From Paraburkholderia bryophila (GTDB lineage: Bacteria > Pseudomonadota > Gammaproteobacteria > Burkholderiales > Burkholderiaceae): a stretch of DNA of 64,000 nt. Below are positions 17,467 to 26,161 of the stretch, piece by piece. The notes under the pieces are model-generated. The model was not told where the DNA came from, made no database searches, and saw only the letters and a program-made list of their open reading frames with translations. Location of the stretch: contig NZ_JACCAS010000002.1 of NCBI RefSeq assembly GCF_013409255.1, positions 1,736,001-1,800,000 of the forward strand. The letters are read 5' to 3'. Position 1 is the stretch's first letter, and every line of letters begins with the position of its first letter. A program made the translations under genes and the position numbers.

Positions 17467-17620
17467 TGATCGAAAAACGTATCAGCGAAACGCCTCAAAT
17501 CACACCGCGCTCCTTATCTCAATTAATAAGAATCGTCCTAGATATTTAAGAAGTGCGAAATCTTAATATTTCTTTGCGCCTGAACGACAGGCCACTTTTC
17601 AACTTACCGGAGTAGCAAAC

Positions 17621-18178
17621 ATGAAAGCCATTCTTCCCGCCATCGCCCTCGCAACCAGCGGTCTGTTGGGTCTCGCATCATTCAGCGCGCAGGCCGCGGA
17701 CGGCACGATCACCATTACCGGCACGGTGTCGGATACCACGTGCTCGATCAACGGCACGGCAACGGGCACCCCGGCTGACAAGTCGATCACGTTGCCGTCG
17801 GTGTCCGCAGGTTCGCTGTCGACGGCTGGCAACGTGGCCGGTACGTCGAACCCGAGTGACCTGGCACTGACCCTAAGCGGTTGCACAGGCGCCGCCACGA
17901 AGGCAATCGCCCGCTTCGAAAACGGTCCTACCGTCGACCAGACCAATGGTTACCTCAACAACTCCGGTACGGCGACGAAAGTGCAGGTTCGTTTGCTGAA
18001 CGCGCAGATGCAACCGATCAACATCATGACGAATGCGAACAACGACATCTCGACGAACTCGACCATGATCAGCGGCGGTGGCGCGAGCGTGAAGTATTTC
18101 GCGCAGTACTTCTCAGAGGGTAAGGCGACCGCCGGCACCGTCAGCACGTCGGTTCAATACACGATGCAGTATCAGTAA
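17621..18178 (+). CDS. Type 1 fimbrial major subunit (pilin)
   Basis: A 185-residue chaperone-usher pilin. A Sec signal peptide ends at SFSAQA (cleavage about residue 24). The mature domain has the conserved cysteine pair (TTCSINGT and LSGCTGA) and an N-terminal donor-strand-like stretch (GTITITGTVSDTTC). The C-terminus VQYTMQYQ has the alternating hydrophobic strand with a penultimate tyrosine that chaperones bind. ACCGGAG lies before ATG 17621. It is first in the operon, with an AT-rich upstream region and a terminator-like hairpin just downstream, so it is probably made in excess over chaperone and usher. Confidence 0.92.
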   Translation: MKAILPAIALATSGLLGLASFSAQAADGTITITGTVSDTTCSINGTATGTPADKSITLPSVSAGSLSTAGNVAGTSNPSDLALTLSGCTGAATKAIARFENGPTVDQTNGYLNNSGTATKVQVRLLNAQMQPINIMTNANNDISTNSTMISGGGASVKYFAQYFSEGKATAGTVSTSVQYTMQYQ

Positions 18179-18188
18179 GCGAAGGCCC

Positions 18189-18219
18189 AAGGCGTTCGTT
18201 GACGCGAACGCCTTTTTTT
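18189..18219 (+). terminator. Terminator/attenuator between pilin and chaperone genes
   Basis: Ten-bp stem AAGGCGTTCG/CGAACGCCTT with a 6-base loop runs into a T7 tract. It lies inside the operon, 11 bp after the pilin stop and before the chaperone start. Partial read-through would set a high pilin-to-usher ratio. Confidence 0.85.
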
Positions 18220-18256
18220 AACGGCTATTTTCAAGATTATTGTCAAAGGTGCTGTG

Positions 18257-19000
18257 ATGAAGTTGCTCGAAAAAATGACGATGGGAATCGGTTTTGCCTG
18301 CGCGCTGCTTGCGGGTGGCGCACAGGCCAGCGTGACGATCGGTGGTACGCGCGTGGTGTATCCGCTGGAGCAACGCGAAGTCACGGTCAAGCTGGACAAC
18401 GATAGCCGCGGCCCGTCGCTGGTTCAGGTATGGATGGACGACGGCAATCCGGACGCAAAACCCGGTGAAATCAAGGTGCCGTTTGTGATCACGCCGCCGA
18501 TCTTCCGGATGGATGCGAAGAAAGCGCAGACGCTGCGCGTGATGTATAGCGGCGAAGCGGTCCCGCAGGATCGCGAATCGATCTATTGGCTCAACGTACT
18601 CGACATTCCGCCTAAGGCCGACAGCGCGCCGGACGTCAACTCGCTGCAACTGGCGTATCGCACGCGTATCAAGGTCTTTGTGCGTCCGGCCAGATTGCCG
18701 GGCAATCCCGAGGACGCACCGGCGCAATTGACCTGGAAGATCGCGATCTCGCCGGATGGCAAAGGCCAGGCGGTCAGCGTCACGAATCCGACGCCTTACT
18801 ACGTGTCGTTCAGTGAGGTCGATGTGGAAAGCAACGGGCATGTCTTCAAGAACGAACAGGGCGGCATGGTTGCGCCGCGTGCATCGGTGGTTTTGCCGAT
18901 CGCAAAGATGAATGCCGCCGGCGCAGGCGCCAAGGTTCACTACACCGCAATCAACGATTACGGCGGCGCCCTCGATGGCGACGCGTCGCTCGGTCAATAG
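18257..19000 (+). CDS. Periplasmic fimbrial chaperone (PapD/FimC type)
   Basis: A 247-residue chaperone that caps pilin subunits and delivers them to the usher. A signal peptide (MKLLEKMTMGIGFACALL, ending in GGAQA) precedes the immunoglobulin-like domain. Family features are GTRVVYPLEQREVTVKL, the strand-G1 region FRMDAKKAQTLRVMY, and ESIYWLNVLDIPP. The frame is open from GTG 18254, but ATG 18257 is the next codon and the more likely start, with AAAGGTG upstream. It is separated from the pilin by the attenuator-like hairpin and followed by the usher. Confidence 0.92.
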   Translation: MKLLEKMTMGIGFACALLAGGAQASVTIGGTRVVYPLEQREVTVKLDNDSRGPSLVQVWMDDGNPDAKPGEIKVPFVITPPIFRMDAKKAQTLRVMYSGEAVPQDRESIYWLNVLDIPPKADSAPDVNSLQLAYRTRIKVFVRPARLPGNPEDAPAQLTWKIAISPDGKGQAVSVTNPTPYYVSFSEVDVESNGHVFKNEQGGMVAPRASVVLPIAKMNAAGAGAKVHYTAINDYGGALDGDASLGQ

Positions 19001-19130
19001 GCCGCGGCAGTTTGCCGGCCGGGCGGCCGCCTCCGTCCGAATTCAACCTTTTTCAAGCACGGCGTGCGTTGCCTCCGCAACGCACTGGGACAACGCACGT
19101 CTGTTGCAGACATTGGAAGTCAGTCAGATC

Positions 19131-21758
19131 ATGAAACGCTCACCGGGTCATCAGTCGCAAGTTCGCGCCAGCGCGATCACGGGTCCGTTCGGCCTGAGCC
19201 CTGTCGCTACCGTCGTTATGTCGGTTTTTGCGGTGTTGGGCGGCGTGCAGTCGGCGAGCGTGAGTGCATCTGAAGCCCATAACGCGGACGCGGCCGTCCA
19301 GTTCGATACGACGTTTCTGCGGACCGATTCGACTCAAGGCGTGGACCTCGCGCGATTCGCACGCGGCAATACGGTGTCGGCGGGCGTGTATTCGGTCGAC
19401 ATCTGGGTCAACGATATTCGGGTGGCGCGTCAGGATCTGCGCTTTGTTGCGGCACGTGAAGGACAGAGCGCTCGCGCTTGCTTGAGCCGTCAAATGCTGG
19501 AAACGCTGGGTGTCGATTTTGCCAAGGTCGGCGTGAATCAGGATGCGAAGGCCGGTGACGAATGCGTCGATCTCGCGGTACTCGTGCCGGAGTCGTCGAT
19601 CGACTTTGATTTTTCGGAGCAGAAGTTGATGCTAAGCGTGCCGCAGAAGTACATGCGTAACGCCGCGCGCGGCTACGTGCCGCCTGACATGTGGCAAACC
19701 GGCGTCAACGCGGGCTTTGTCAGCTACAACGCGAATACCTACCGCACCGCCGGCTCGGGCATGGATTCGACGCAGAGCTATCTCGGTCTGAATGCCGGCG
19801 TGAACATTGGCGCCTGGCATGTGCGTCATCAATCGTCCGTTTCGCAGCAAAGTGGCCAGGCCACGCGCTTCGACGACATCGCGACCTATGTGCAACACGA
19901 CGTTGCCGCGCTGAAATCGCAGGTGACGCTGGGCGACGGTTACACCACGGGCGATATATTCGACAGCGTGCAGTTCCGCGGCGTGCAGATCGCCACCGAC
20001 GACCGCATGTTGCCCGAATCGCTGCGCGGCTATGCGCCGGTCGTACGCGGCACGGCGGAAACGAACGCGCGCGTGTCGATCCGGCAGAACGGCCAGGTGA
20101 TGTACGAAACGAGCGTGTCGCCGGGCCCGTTCGAAATCAATGATCTGTATGCGACCGGTTATGGCGGCAACCTCGACGTGACGGTGACCGAGGCCGACGG
20201 TCGCACCAAGCGTTTCACCGTACCGTATGCCGCGGTCGCGCAGTCCTTGCGGCCCGGCACGACGCGCTTCTCGGCGACGGCCGGCCAGTTGCGCAACGCG
20301 ACGCTCGATACGAAGCCGAATTTTGCGCAGTTCACGCTGCAACGCGGCCTGACGAACTCGGTGACGGCGTATGGCGGCGGCGTCGCGGCAAACGGTTATG
20401 TGGCCGCCGATATCGGCGCGGCGCTCAACACGAAGTTCGGCGCGTTGTCGGCCGACGTGACCGCCGCGCAGACGCAGGTGCCGAACCAGAACAGCCAGCG
20501 CGGCGCCAGCTTGCGCATTGGTTACAGCAAGTTCATCGATCCGACCAACACGAACATTTCGGTGGCGGCTTATCGCTATTCGACAGCGGGTTTCATGAAT
20601 TTGTCGGATGCCTCGTCGGTGCGCGACCTCGCCATGCACGGCGGCGATATCGATTCGGTTTATCGGCAACGCAACCGTTTCCAGCTCTCCGTGAACCAGA
20701 ACTTCAAGAACTACGGCTCGGTGTTTCTGAGCGCGTCGGCCCAGCAATACTGGAATCGCGACGGCAGCGATACGTTTTATCAAGCGGGTTACACCAACAG
20801 CTACAAATATGGGACCTACAGCGTGACCGCTGGGCGCACACGCAGCGCTAACGGCTCCATGTCGAATCAGTACATGGTCAGCACCACCATTCCGCTTGGC
20901 CGCAGCCAGCACGCGCCGTTGCTGTCGACCAATCTGTCGAGCGCGTCGGGCAGCACGAACCTGCAGGCCAGCGTCGGCGGCTCGCTGGGCGATGCGAATC
21001 AGTACTCTTATAACGCGTACGGCACGTATGGCACGTCCAGCGGCGGCAACGGCGGCAGCTCCGCCAATGCCGGCGCGAGCGGCACGTACCGCGCGCCGTA
21101 TGCGCAGATGACGGCGTCCGCGAGTTCGGGTTCACAGTCGAGCCAGGTGTCGGCGGGTATCAGTGGTTCGGTCGTCGTGCATCCGGGCGGCGTGACGCTG
21201 TCGCAGACCGTGGGCGATACCTTCGGCATCGTCGAAGCACCGGGGGCAGCAGGCGCGAAGGTGACCAGCGCGCCGGGCGTCAAGCTCGATCGCCGTGGTT
21301 ATGCGGTGGTGCCGTACCTCACGCCATACGGCATGAATACCGTCGATATCGATCCGAAGGGCACCTCGACGGATATTGAGTTCGAATCGACGTCGGAACA
21401 AGCCGTGCCGCGCCTTGGGTCGGTTGTGATGCTCAGGTACAAAACCGTGAGCGGCCGTGCCGCGCTGATTCGCGCGCCGCAACTGGGCGACAAGGCGCTG
21501 CCGTTCGGCGCGGATGTGATGGATGGCAACGGACGCACTGTGGGTGTCGTGGCGCAGGACAGCCGGATTTTTGCGCGTGGCCTCGACGATAAGGGTGCGC
21601 TGTTTGTGAAATGGGGCGCCGCGGCGTCGGAAGAGTGCCGGATCGAGTATGTGTTGCCGAAGAAGACGGGTCAGGCGGCCACCGCTTATACGTCGGTGGA
21701 AGCGCACTGTATTTCCGACGTGCAAACGAGTCAGCGCGCCGCGATTTCCGCCGACTAG
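19131..21758 (+). CDS. Outer-membrane fimbrial usher (FimD/PapC type)
   Basis: An 875-residue usher that forms the outer-membrane pore and assembles the pilus. The N-terminal domain is FDTTFLRTDSTQGVDLARFA. The barrel/plug region includes GYAPVVRGTAETNARVSIRQ, YETSVSPGPFEINDLY and TVTEADGRTKRFTVPYA, and C-terminal domains include LPFGADVMDGNGRTVG. The signal peptide is long (membrane-like core ATVVMSVFAVLGG). An upstream-extended frame begins at 18912 within the chaperone gene, but ATG 19131 is the sensible start. The length is typical. No adhesin gene follows; prfC does. Confidence 0.92.
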   Translation: MKRSPGHQSQVRASAITGPFGLSPVATVVMSVFAVLGGVQSASVSASEAHNADAAVQFDTTFLRTDSTQGVDLARFARGNTVSAGVYSVDIWVNDIRVARQDLRFVAAREGQSARACLSRQMLETLGVDFAKVGVNQDAKAGDECVDLAVLVPESSIDFDFSEQKLMLSVPQKYMRNAARGYVPPDMWQTGVNAGFVSYNANTYRTAGSGMDSTQSYLGLNAGVNIGAWHVRHQSSVSQQSGQATRFDDIATYVQHDVAALKSQVTLGDGYTTGDIFDSVQFRGVQIATDDRMLPESLRGYAPVVRGTAETNARVSIRQNGQVMYETSVSPGPFEINDLYATGYGGNLDVTVTEADGRTKRFTVPYAAVAQSLRPGTTRFSATAGQLRNATLDTKPNFAQFTLQRGLTNSVTAYGGGVAANGYVAADIGAALNTKFGALSADVTAAQTQVPNQNSQRGASLRIGYSKFIDPTNTNISVAAYRYSTAGFMNLSDASSVRDLAMHGGDIDSVYRQRNRFQLSVNQNFKNYGSVFLSASAQQYWNRDGSDTFYQAGYTNSYKYGTYSVTAGRTRSANGSMSNQYMVSTTIPLGRSQHAPLLSTNLSSASGSTNLQASVGGSLGDANQYSYNAYGTYGTSSGGNGGSSANAGASGTYRAPYAQMTASASSGSQSSQVSAGISGSVVVHPGGVTLSQTVGDTFGIVEAPGAAGAKVTSAPGVKLDRRGYAVVPYLTPYGMNTVDIDPKGTSTDIEFESTSEQAVPRLGSVVMLRYKTVSGRAALIRAPQLGDKALPFGADVMDGNGRTVGVVAQDSRIFARGLDDKGALFVKWGAAASEECRIEYVLPKKTGQAATAYTSVEAHCISDVQTSQRAAISAD

Positions 21759-21764
21759 CCGGCA

Positions 21765-21781
21765 CCGCGCCCTCGGCGCGG
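21765..21781 (+). terminator. Short GC-rich hairpin after the usher gene
   Basis: Perfect 7-bp stem CCGCGCC/GGCGCGG with a 3-base loop lies six bases after the usher stop. It has no T-run, so it is a weak terminator candidate. Confidence 0.35.
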
Positions 21782-22025
21782 CACGTCCTTTCCCTCCTTC
21801 CGCCCCCATGACGTGTATCATTCGTTCCCTGCGCTGTTCTGCGCTGGCGATTCCCGGATTGTCGAACGCTCGTTCGTGACCTGTTTCCGACGCGCTCGGG
21901 TCGCCACTGTGACGCGGGTCCCGGCCCAACTCCCGCAGCTCGACGCCGCCGCGCAAGGCGCGGCACGCCGGTCGCCACAAGCCGCCGGGAACCGCCCGAA
22001 CCCCTATCCGTGACCGCCAGACCCG

Positions 22026-23627
22026 ATGTCAGTCTCCGAACTCAAACGCCGCCGCACGTTCGCGGTTATTTCCCACCCGGACGCGGGTAAAACCACGCTC
22101 ACCGAAAAACTGCTGCTGTTCTCGGGCGCGATTCAGATCGCCGGTACCGTGAAGGGCCGCAAGAGCAACCGCTACGCTACGTCCGACTGGATGGAAATCG
22201 AAAAGCAGCGGGGCATTTCGGTGGCCAGCTCGGTGATGCAGTTCGAGTACGGCGACGCCGTCATCAACCTGCTCGACACGCCGGGCCACGAAGACTTCTC
22301 CGAAGATACGTACCGTGTGTTGACCGCGGTCGATGCCGCCGTGATGGTGATCGACGGCGCCAACGGTGTCGAAGCGCAAACGCTGAAGCTGCTCGAAGTC
22401 TGCCGCAGCCGCAAGACGCCGATCGTCACCTTCATCAACAAGCTCGACCGCGAAGTGCGCGAGCCGCTCGAACTGCTCGACGAAATCGAGCAGCATCTGG
22501 GTGTGGCCGCCGTGCCGTTCACCTGGCCGATCGGCATGGGTAAGGAATTCCAGGGCGTCTACGACATCCAGCGCGATCAGGTGCGTTTGTTCCGCGCCGG
22601 ACAGGATAAGGCGGGCGGCGAGGTCGAAACGCTGCAGGCGCTGGGCAACGAAGAAGGCGAACGCCGCTTCGGCCATAGCTGGGTGAAGGCGAAAGAAGAA
22701 ATCGACCTGATCACCGGCGCTTCGCCCGACTTCGATCGTGAGCAGTTTCTCGCCGGTCAGCAGTCGCCGGTGCTGTTCGGCTCGGCGATCAACAACTTCG
22801 GTGTGAAGGAAATTCTCGACGCGCTGGTCGATCTGGCGCCGCCGCCGTCCATGCGCATGACCGTGCAGCGTCCGGTGCTGCCGGACGAGCCGAAGTTCAC
22901 CGGCGTCGTGTTCAAGGTTCAGGCGAACATGGATCTGGCGCACCGCGACCGCGTGGCGTTTATCCGCGTGTGTTCGGGGCACTTCGAACGCGGTATGGCG
23001 GTGAAGGTGACGCGTACCAACAAGACGTTCCGTGCCAACAACGTGGTGACGTTTCTGTCGCAACGTCGTGAGACCGTGAGTGAGGCGTATCCGGGCGACA
23101 TCATCGGTATTCCGAATCACGGCACGCTGAGTCTCGGCGACACGTTGACCGAAGGCGAAATGCTGCAATTCGTCGGCCTGCCGTTCTTCGCGCCGGAAAT
23201 TTTCCAGACGGTGGAAGTGGTCGATCCGATGCGCGCCAAGCAGCTCGGCGAGGCGCTGAAGCAACTCGGCGAGGAAGGCGCGATTCAGGTGTTCCGTCCG
23301 GAAGTCGGCGGCTTGATGATTCTCGGCGCTGTCGGGCAACTTCAGTTCGAAGTGGTGGCGCACCGGCTGTCGACGGAATACAAGGTCGATGTGCGGATGG
23401 CGTCGGCACGCTACCGGATGTCGCGCTGGGTGACCTGCGACGACGCGGCCGAATTGCGTCGCTTCACGGATTCCTACGCAGCGCGGATCGCGCTCGACGC
23501 ATCAGATGCGCCGACGTATCTGGCGTCGCACGTGTCGGAGATCGAAGTTGCGCAGAAGGCGTGGCCGAAGATCGTGTTCAATGAGTTGCGCGAGCATTCG
23601 GGTGCGCCGTTCAAGAAGACGATGTAG
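22026..23627 (+). CDS. prfC: Peptide chain release factor 3
   Basis: A 533-residue translational GTPase that recycles RF1/RF2 from the ribosome. GTPase motifs are G1 HPDAGKTT (near residue 18), the switch region QRGISVASSVMQF, G3 DTPGHEDFSEDTYR and G4 NKLDRE, all in the RF3 form. The C-terminal part (RPEVGGLMILGAVGQLQFEV) is also RF3-typical. Length is normal. It is an ordinary housekeeping gene that here separates the fimbrial operon from the probable adhesin gene on the opposite strand. Confidence 0.97.
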   Translation: MSVSELKRRRTFAVISHPDAGKTTLTEKLLLFSGAIQIAGTVKGRKSNRYATSDWMEIEKQRGISVASSVMQFEYGDAVINLLDTPGHEDFSEDTYRVLTAVDAAVMVIDGANGVEAQTLKLLEVCRSRKTPIVTFINKLDREVREPLELLDEIEQHLGVAAVPFTWPIGMGKEFQGVYDIQRDQVRLFRAGQDKAGGEVETLQALGNEEGERRFGHSWVKAKEEIDLITGASPDFDREQFLAGQQSPVLFGSAINNFGVKEILDALVDLAPPPSMRMTVQRPVLPDEPKFTGVVFKVQANMDLAHRDRVAFIRVCSGHFERGMAVKVTRTNKTFRANNVVTFLSQRRETVSEAYPGDIIGIPNHGTLSLGDTLTEGEMLQFVGLPFFAPEIFQTVEVVDPMRAKQLGEALKQLGEEGAIQVFRPEVGGLMILGAVGQLQFEVVAHRLSTEYKVDVRMASARYRMSRWVTCDDAAELRRFTDSYAARIALDASDAPTYLASHVSEIEVAQKAWPKIVFNELREHSGAPFKKTM

Positions 23628-23673
23628 GTCTATCGAATTTGCCCGGTTTCGGCTCGTGCCGGCGCCTCACCGC

Positions 23674-23714
23674 AAAGCAAAAGGCCCCGTCTTCTTGACG
23701 GGGCCTTTTGCTTT
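23674..23714. terminator. Bidirectional terminator between prfC and the adhesin gene
   Basis: Perfect 18-bp stem (AAAGCAAAAGGCCCCGTC and its complement) with loop TTCTT, A-rich on the left and T-rich on the right. It serves both convergent genes. Confidence 0.93.
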
Positions 23715-23728
23715 ATTGGCTAACGTGA

Positions 23729-24700
23729 CTATTGATAGGTCATCGTGAATATAGCCGCAGCATTGACGGTGCCTGGCGCCACGGATGCGACACCCAAACG
23801 ATAGTACTGCGCGAAAAACTGGAACGATGCATTGCCTGTGGTACCGGAAGTCAATTGGAGTGGGCTATCCAACTTAATTGCCGAACGAGAGGCATTGAGC
23901 AATTGCACGCCTATGCCAGTCGCCGTGCCGTTCGACGCGATGACGTTCGGCAGGCTTGATGAGCCGGACGCTGACGAAAAGGTGACGGCAACTGAGACGC
24001 CAGCCTGGCAGCTTAGACCGATCGAGAACGGCGCATTTGCTGCCGTAGAACCTGCGGCTGGGAATGCGGACGCGCTAACGGGACGTAGCGCGATGGTTTG
24101 GGTGGCTGTATCGGCCGTGACCGAACAAGTGACGGGACGAATCGCGCCTGTCGTAAGGGTGAGTCTGTTCGAGCCATTATTGAGCGGGATATTGGTGTTC
24201 AGGACACCACTGACGTACTGCGCCGACGTGATTGTGCCGCCAGTAATGCTGCCGGTCTTCACCAGTTCAACGGTGCCGGAGACATTGAAACTCCCATTGG
24301 AGGTGGTATTACCTAACGACGAATCGGCACCGCAGGTCGCTGACGGATTGAGCGCGACTCCCTGGCTGTTTCGCATGCGCATACCCACTCCGGTTAGCCC
24401 TGTCGTGAAGACCCCGGGCATCCCCGGCACAGGTGTTTGGCCGGAGGTGCAGACAACGACTGGTATGTCGAACGTTGTCGAGTTCGTGCATTGCCCTGAC
24501 AGCGTGAAACTCTTAACGGTGCCTGGGATCGTATCGCCAGCGACAAGCGAATTGGACACGGCCACAGTCCCATACGTAAAGGTTGCCGGCAGGCCGGTGG
24601 TGGGGCAATCCGCGTGAGCACTGGCGGTCCAGCCAAGCGCAAAAATGGCAAGCACAATAAAGCGCGCGGTGGCGCGTGTTCTACTTGCAAGAGAGAGCAT
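23729..24700 (-). CDS. Fimbrial tip adhesin-like protein (two-domain fimbrial protein)
   Basis: A 323-residue secreted protein. A Sec signal peptide ends at WTASAHA. The N-terminal domain (about residues 31-180) has paired cysteines (ADCPTTG, GQCTNS, VVVCTSG, ATCGAD) and GVGMRMRNSQG. The C-terminal half is a pilin domain with cysteines RPVTCSV and LSCQAG, ending in AAIFTMTYQ like the pilin at 17621. This is the layout of a FimH-type adhesin: a lectin domain plus a pilin domain for donor-strand capping. It is opposite in strand to the fimbrial operon and separated from it by prfC, yet no other adhesin is present, so it probably caps that fimbria. Confidence 0.82.
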   Translation of the reverse strand: MLSLASRTRATARFIVLAIFALGWTASAHADCPTTGLPATFTYGTVAVSNSLVAGDTIPGTVKSFTLSGQCTNSTTFDIPVVVCTSGQTPVPGMPGVFTTGLTGVGMRMRNSQGVALNPSATCGADSSLGNTTSNGSFNVSGTVELVKTGSITGGTITSAQYVSGVLNTNIPLNNGSNRLTLTTGAIRPVTCSVTADTATQTIALRPVSASAFPAAGSTAANAPFSIGLSCQAGVSVAVTFSSASGSSSLPNVIASNGTATGIGVQLLNASRSAIKLDSPLQLTSGTTGNASFQFFAQYYRLGVASVAPGTVNAAAIFTMTYQ

Positions 24701-24924
24701 CTTCGGTACCTACGGGTCGGGGCTGTCGTGCGAGAAGACTTGCCGTTGTGCCTCACGTCGTGACCGATACGCGCGACAACTTTGGTCCTTGATGCCCTCT
24801 CGGCCTCACCGCGGCGAGTGCCGTGGCTATCCAGAATTTTGGTCCGTCCGCATCTCAAATTAAATCGGAGCATTCTTAGGTTTTCGAGAAATCGCCGCAA
24901 ATATCGCGCGGAATTCTGGCCCCT

Positions 24925-25794
24925 TCACCCCACCTTCAACCCCTCTTCCCGCATCCACCCCGCAAACGCCTGCACATGCTCAAGCCCAGCATGACGTTGC
25001 GCGACATCTAACCAATACCCAAACGGCCCCGCCACTTCGATATCGGAAAACTGCGCGAGACTTCCATCCGCGAGTTCTTCGACGATCATGTTCCGGTCGA
25101 CGATCGCCAAACCCGCGCCTTTGCGCGCGGCACGAATCGCCTGTTCCAACGTCGAGAACTCGGTACCGTTTTCCGCGTAATGCGCAGGCAAACCGGCTTT
25201 GGCCAGCCAGTTCGGCCACAGATCCAGCCGCGCATCGTTATGCAGCACATGCAGCGCGGGCATCTGTTCGAGCAGTTGATCGAGCGGCTGTCCCAGCAGA
25301 CGCGGCGCGCCGACCAGCACGTGACGCTCGATCATCAGCAATTCGGAATGGGCATCGGGCAGCGCATGGCGGCCGAAGCGGATGGTGCAATGACAGTCGT
25401 TGGTCGGCTCGGTACGGATCGACAGCTCGACGTCAGGCAGCTCCACCGCGAGCGACCCGAGCCGCGGCGAAAACCATTGCGTCGCGAACGTGGGCGGCAC
25501 GGCGACCACCAGGCGTCGCTGTCCCTTCGCCGCGGTAATCTGCCGGAAACCACGCTCGATGGTGTCGAACGCTTCGGACAGGCACGGCAGGAACTGCACC
25601 CCGGCCGGCGTCAACCGAATGCCCTTGTGATCGCGCTCGAACAGTTTCGCGCCCAGCGATTCCTCGAGCAGTTTGATCTGCCGGCTCACCGCGCCTTGCG
25701 TCACGCACAGCGCCGTCGCCGCGCGATTGAAGCTCATATGGCGGGCCGTCTCTTCGAAGAAACGCAACGCGATCAACGAGGGCAAGCGTCGCAT
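24925..25794 (-). CDS. LysR-family transcriptional regulator (GcvA-like)
   Basis: A 289-residue regulator. The winged helix-turn-helix is at about residues 10-65 (RFFEETARHMSFNRAATALCV, then TQGAVSRQIKLLEESLG, ending LFERDHKGIRLTPAG). The effector domain (about 90-289) includes LVVAVPPTFATQWFSPRLG, typical of the GcvA/AmpR branch. It is divergent from the Pat-like gene, with 367 bp between them containing a perfect long palindrome. Whether it controls the Pat-like gene, itself or a distant gene is not clear. Confidence 0.92.
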   Translation of the reverse strand: MRRLPSLIALRFFEETARHMSFNRAATALCVTQGAVSRQIKLLEESLGAKLFERDHKGIRLTPAGVQFLPCLSEAFDTIERGFRQITAAKGQRRLVVAVPPTFATQWFSPRLGSLAVELPDVELSIRTEPTNDCHCTIRFGRHALPDAHSELLMIERHVLVGAPRLLGQPLDQLLEQMPALHVLHNDARLDLWPNWLAKAGLPAHYAENGTEFSTLEQAIRAARKGAGLAIVDRNMIVEELADGSLAQFSDIEVAGPFGYWLDVAQRHAGLEHVQAFAGWMREEGLKVG

Positions 25795-25936
25795 ACATCA
25801 CCTTCTATTTCTTTAGTCATGCGGTGCGGGCGGGTCAGGGTGCGAGCCGCACTGCGGAATGGATGGCCGTACTGCGTACTGACCGCGCGTTGTCTCCCAC
25901 GCGCCGCGCGAGCCGTGGTCGGCTCGCGTCTTTATT

Positions 25937-25962
25937 CAAGCGATGCCAGTTGGCATCGCTTG
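25937..25962. repeat. Perfect 12-bp inverted repeat with 2-bp spacer
   Basis: CAAGCGATGCCA and its exact complement flank GT. It lies about 145 bp upstream of the LysR start and 200 bp upstream of the Pat-like start, in the gene-free stretch 25795-26161. No T-tract follows. It may be an operator, a hairpin in an mRNA leader, or a remnant of an inserted element. Nothing else stands out in the stretch. Confidence 0.7.
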
Positions 25963-26161
25963 GGATTGTCGCACTGACGCTGGATATTGTGCTTGGAGCG
26001 TCGGAAAAAATTCCGTGGCATGAAAGTGAAAATCAAGCGGACCACGCAACTTGTCACGCGAGCGCTCGCGATGCGCCGCGCAAGCGCCCGACTTCGCCTA
26101 TCCTGACGAGACGCGCGTTCGGCGATCAAGCCGCCGCGCCTTCCCACTCTACGGAGCGCCC

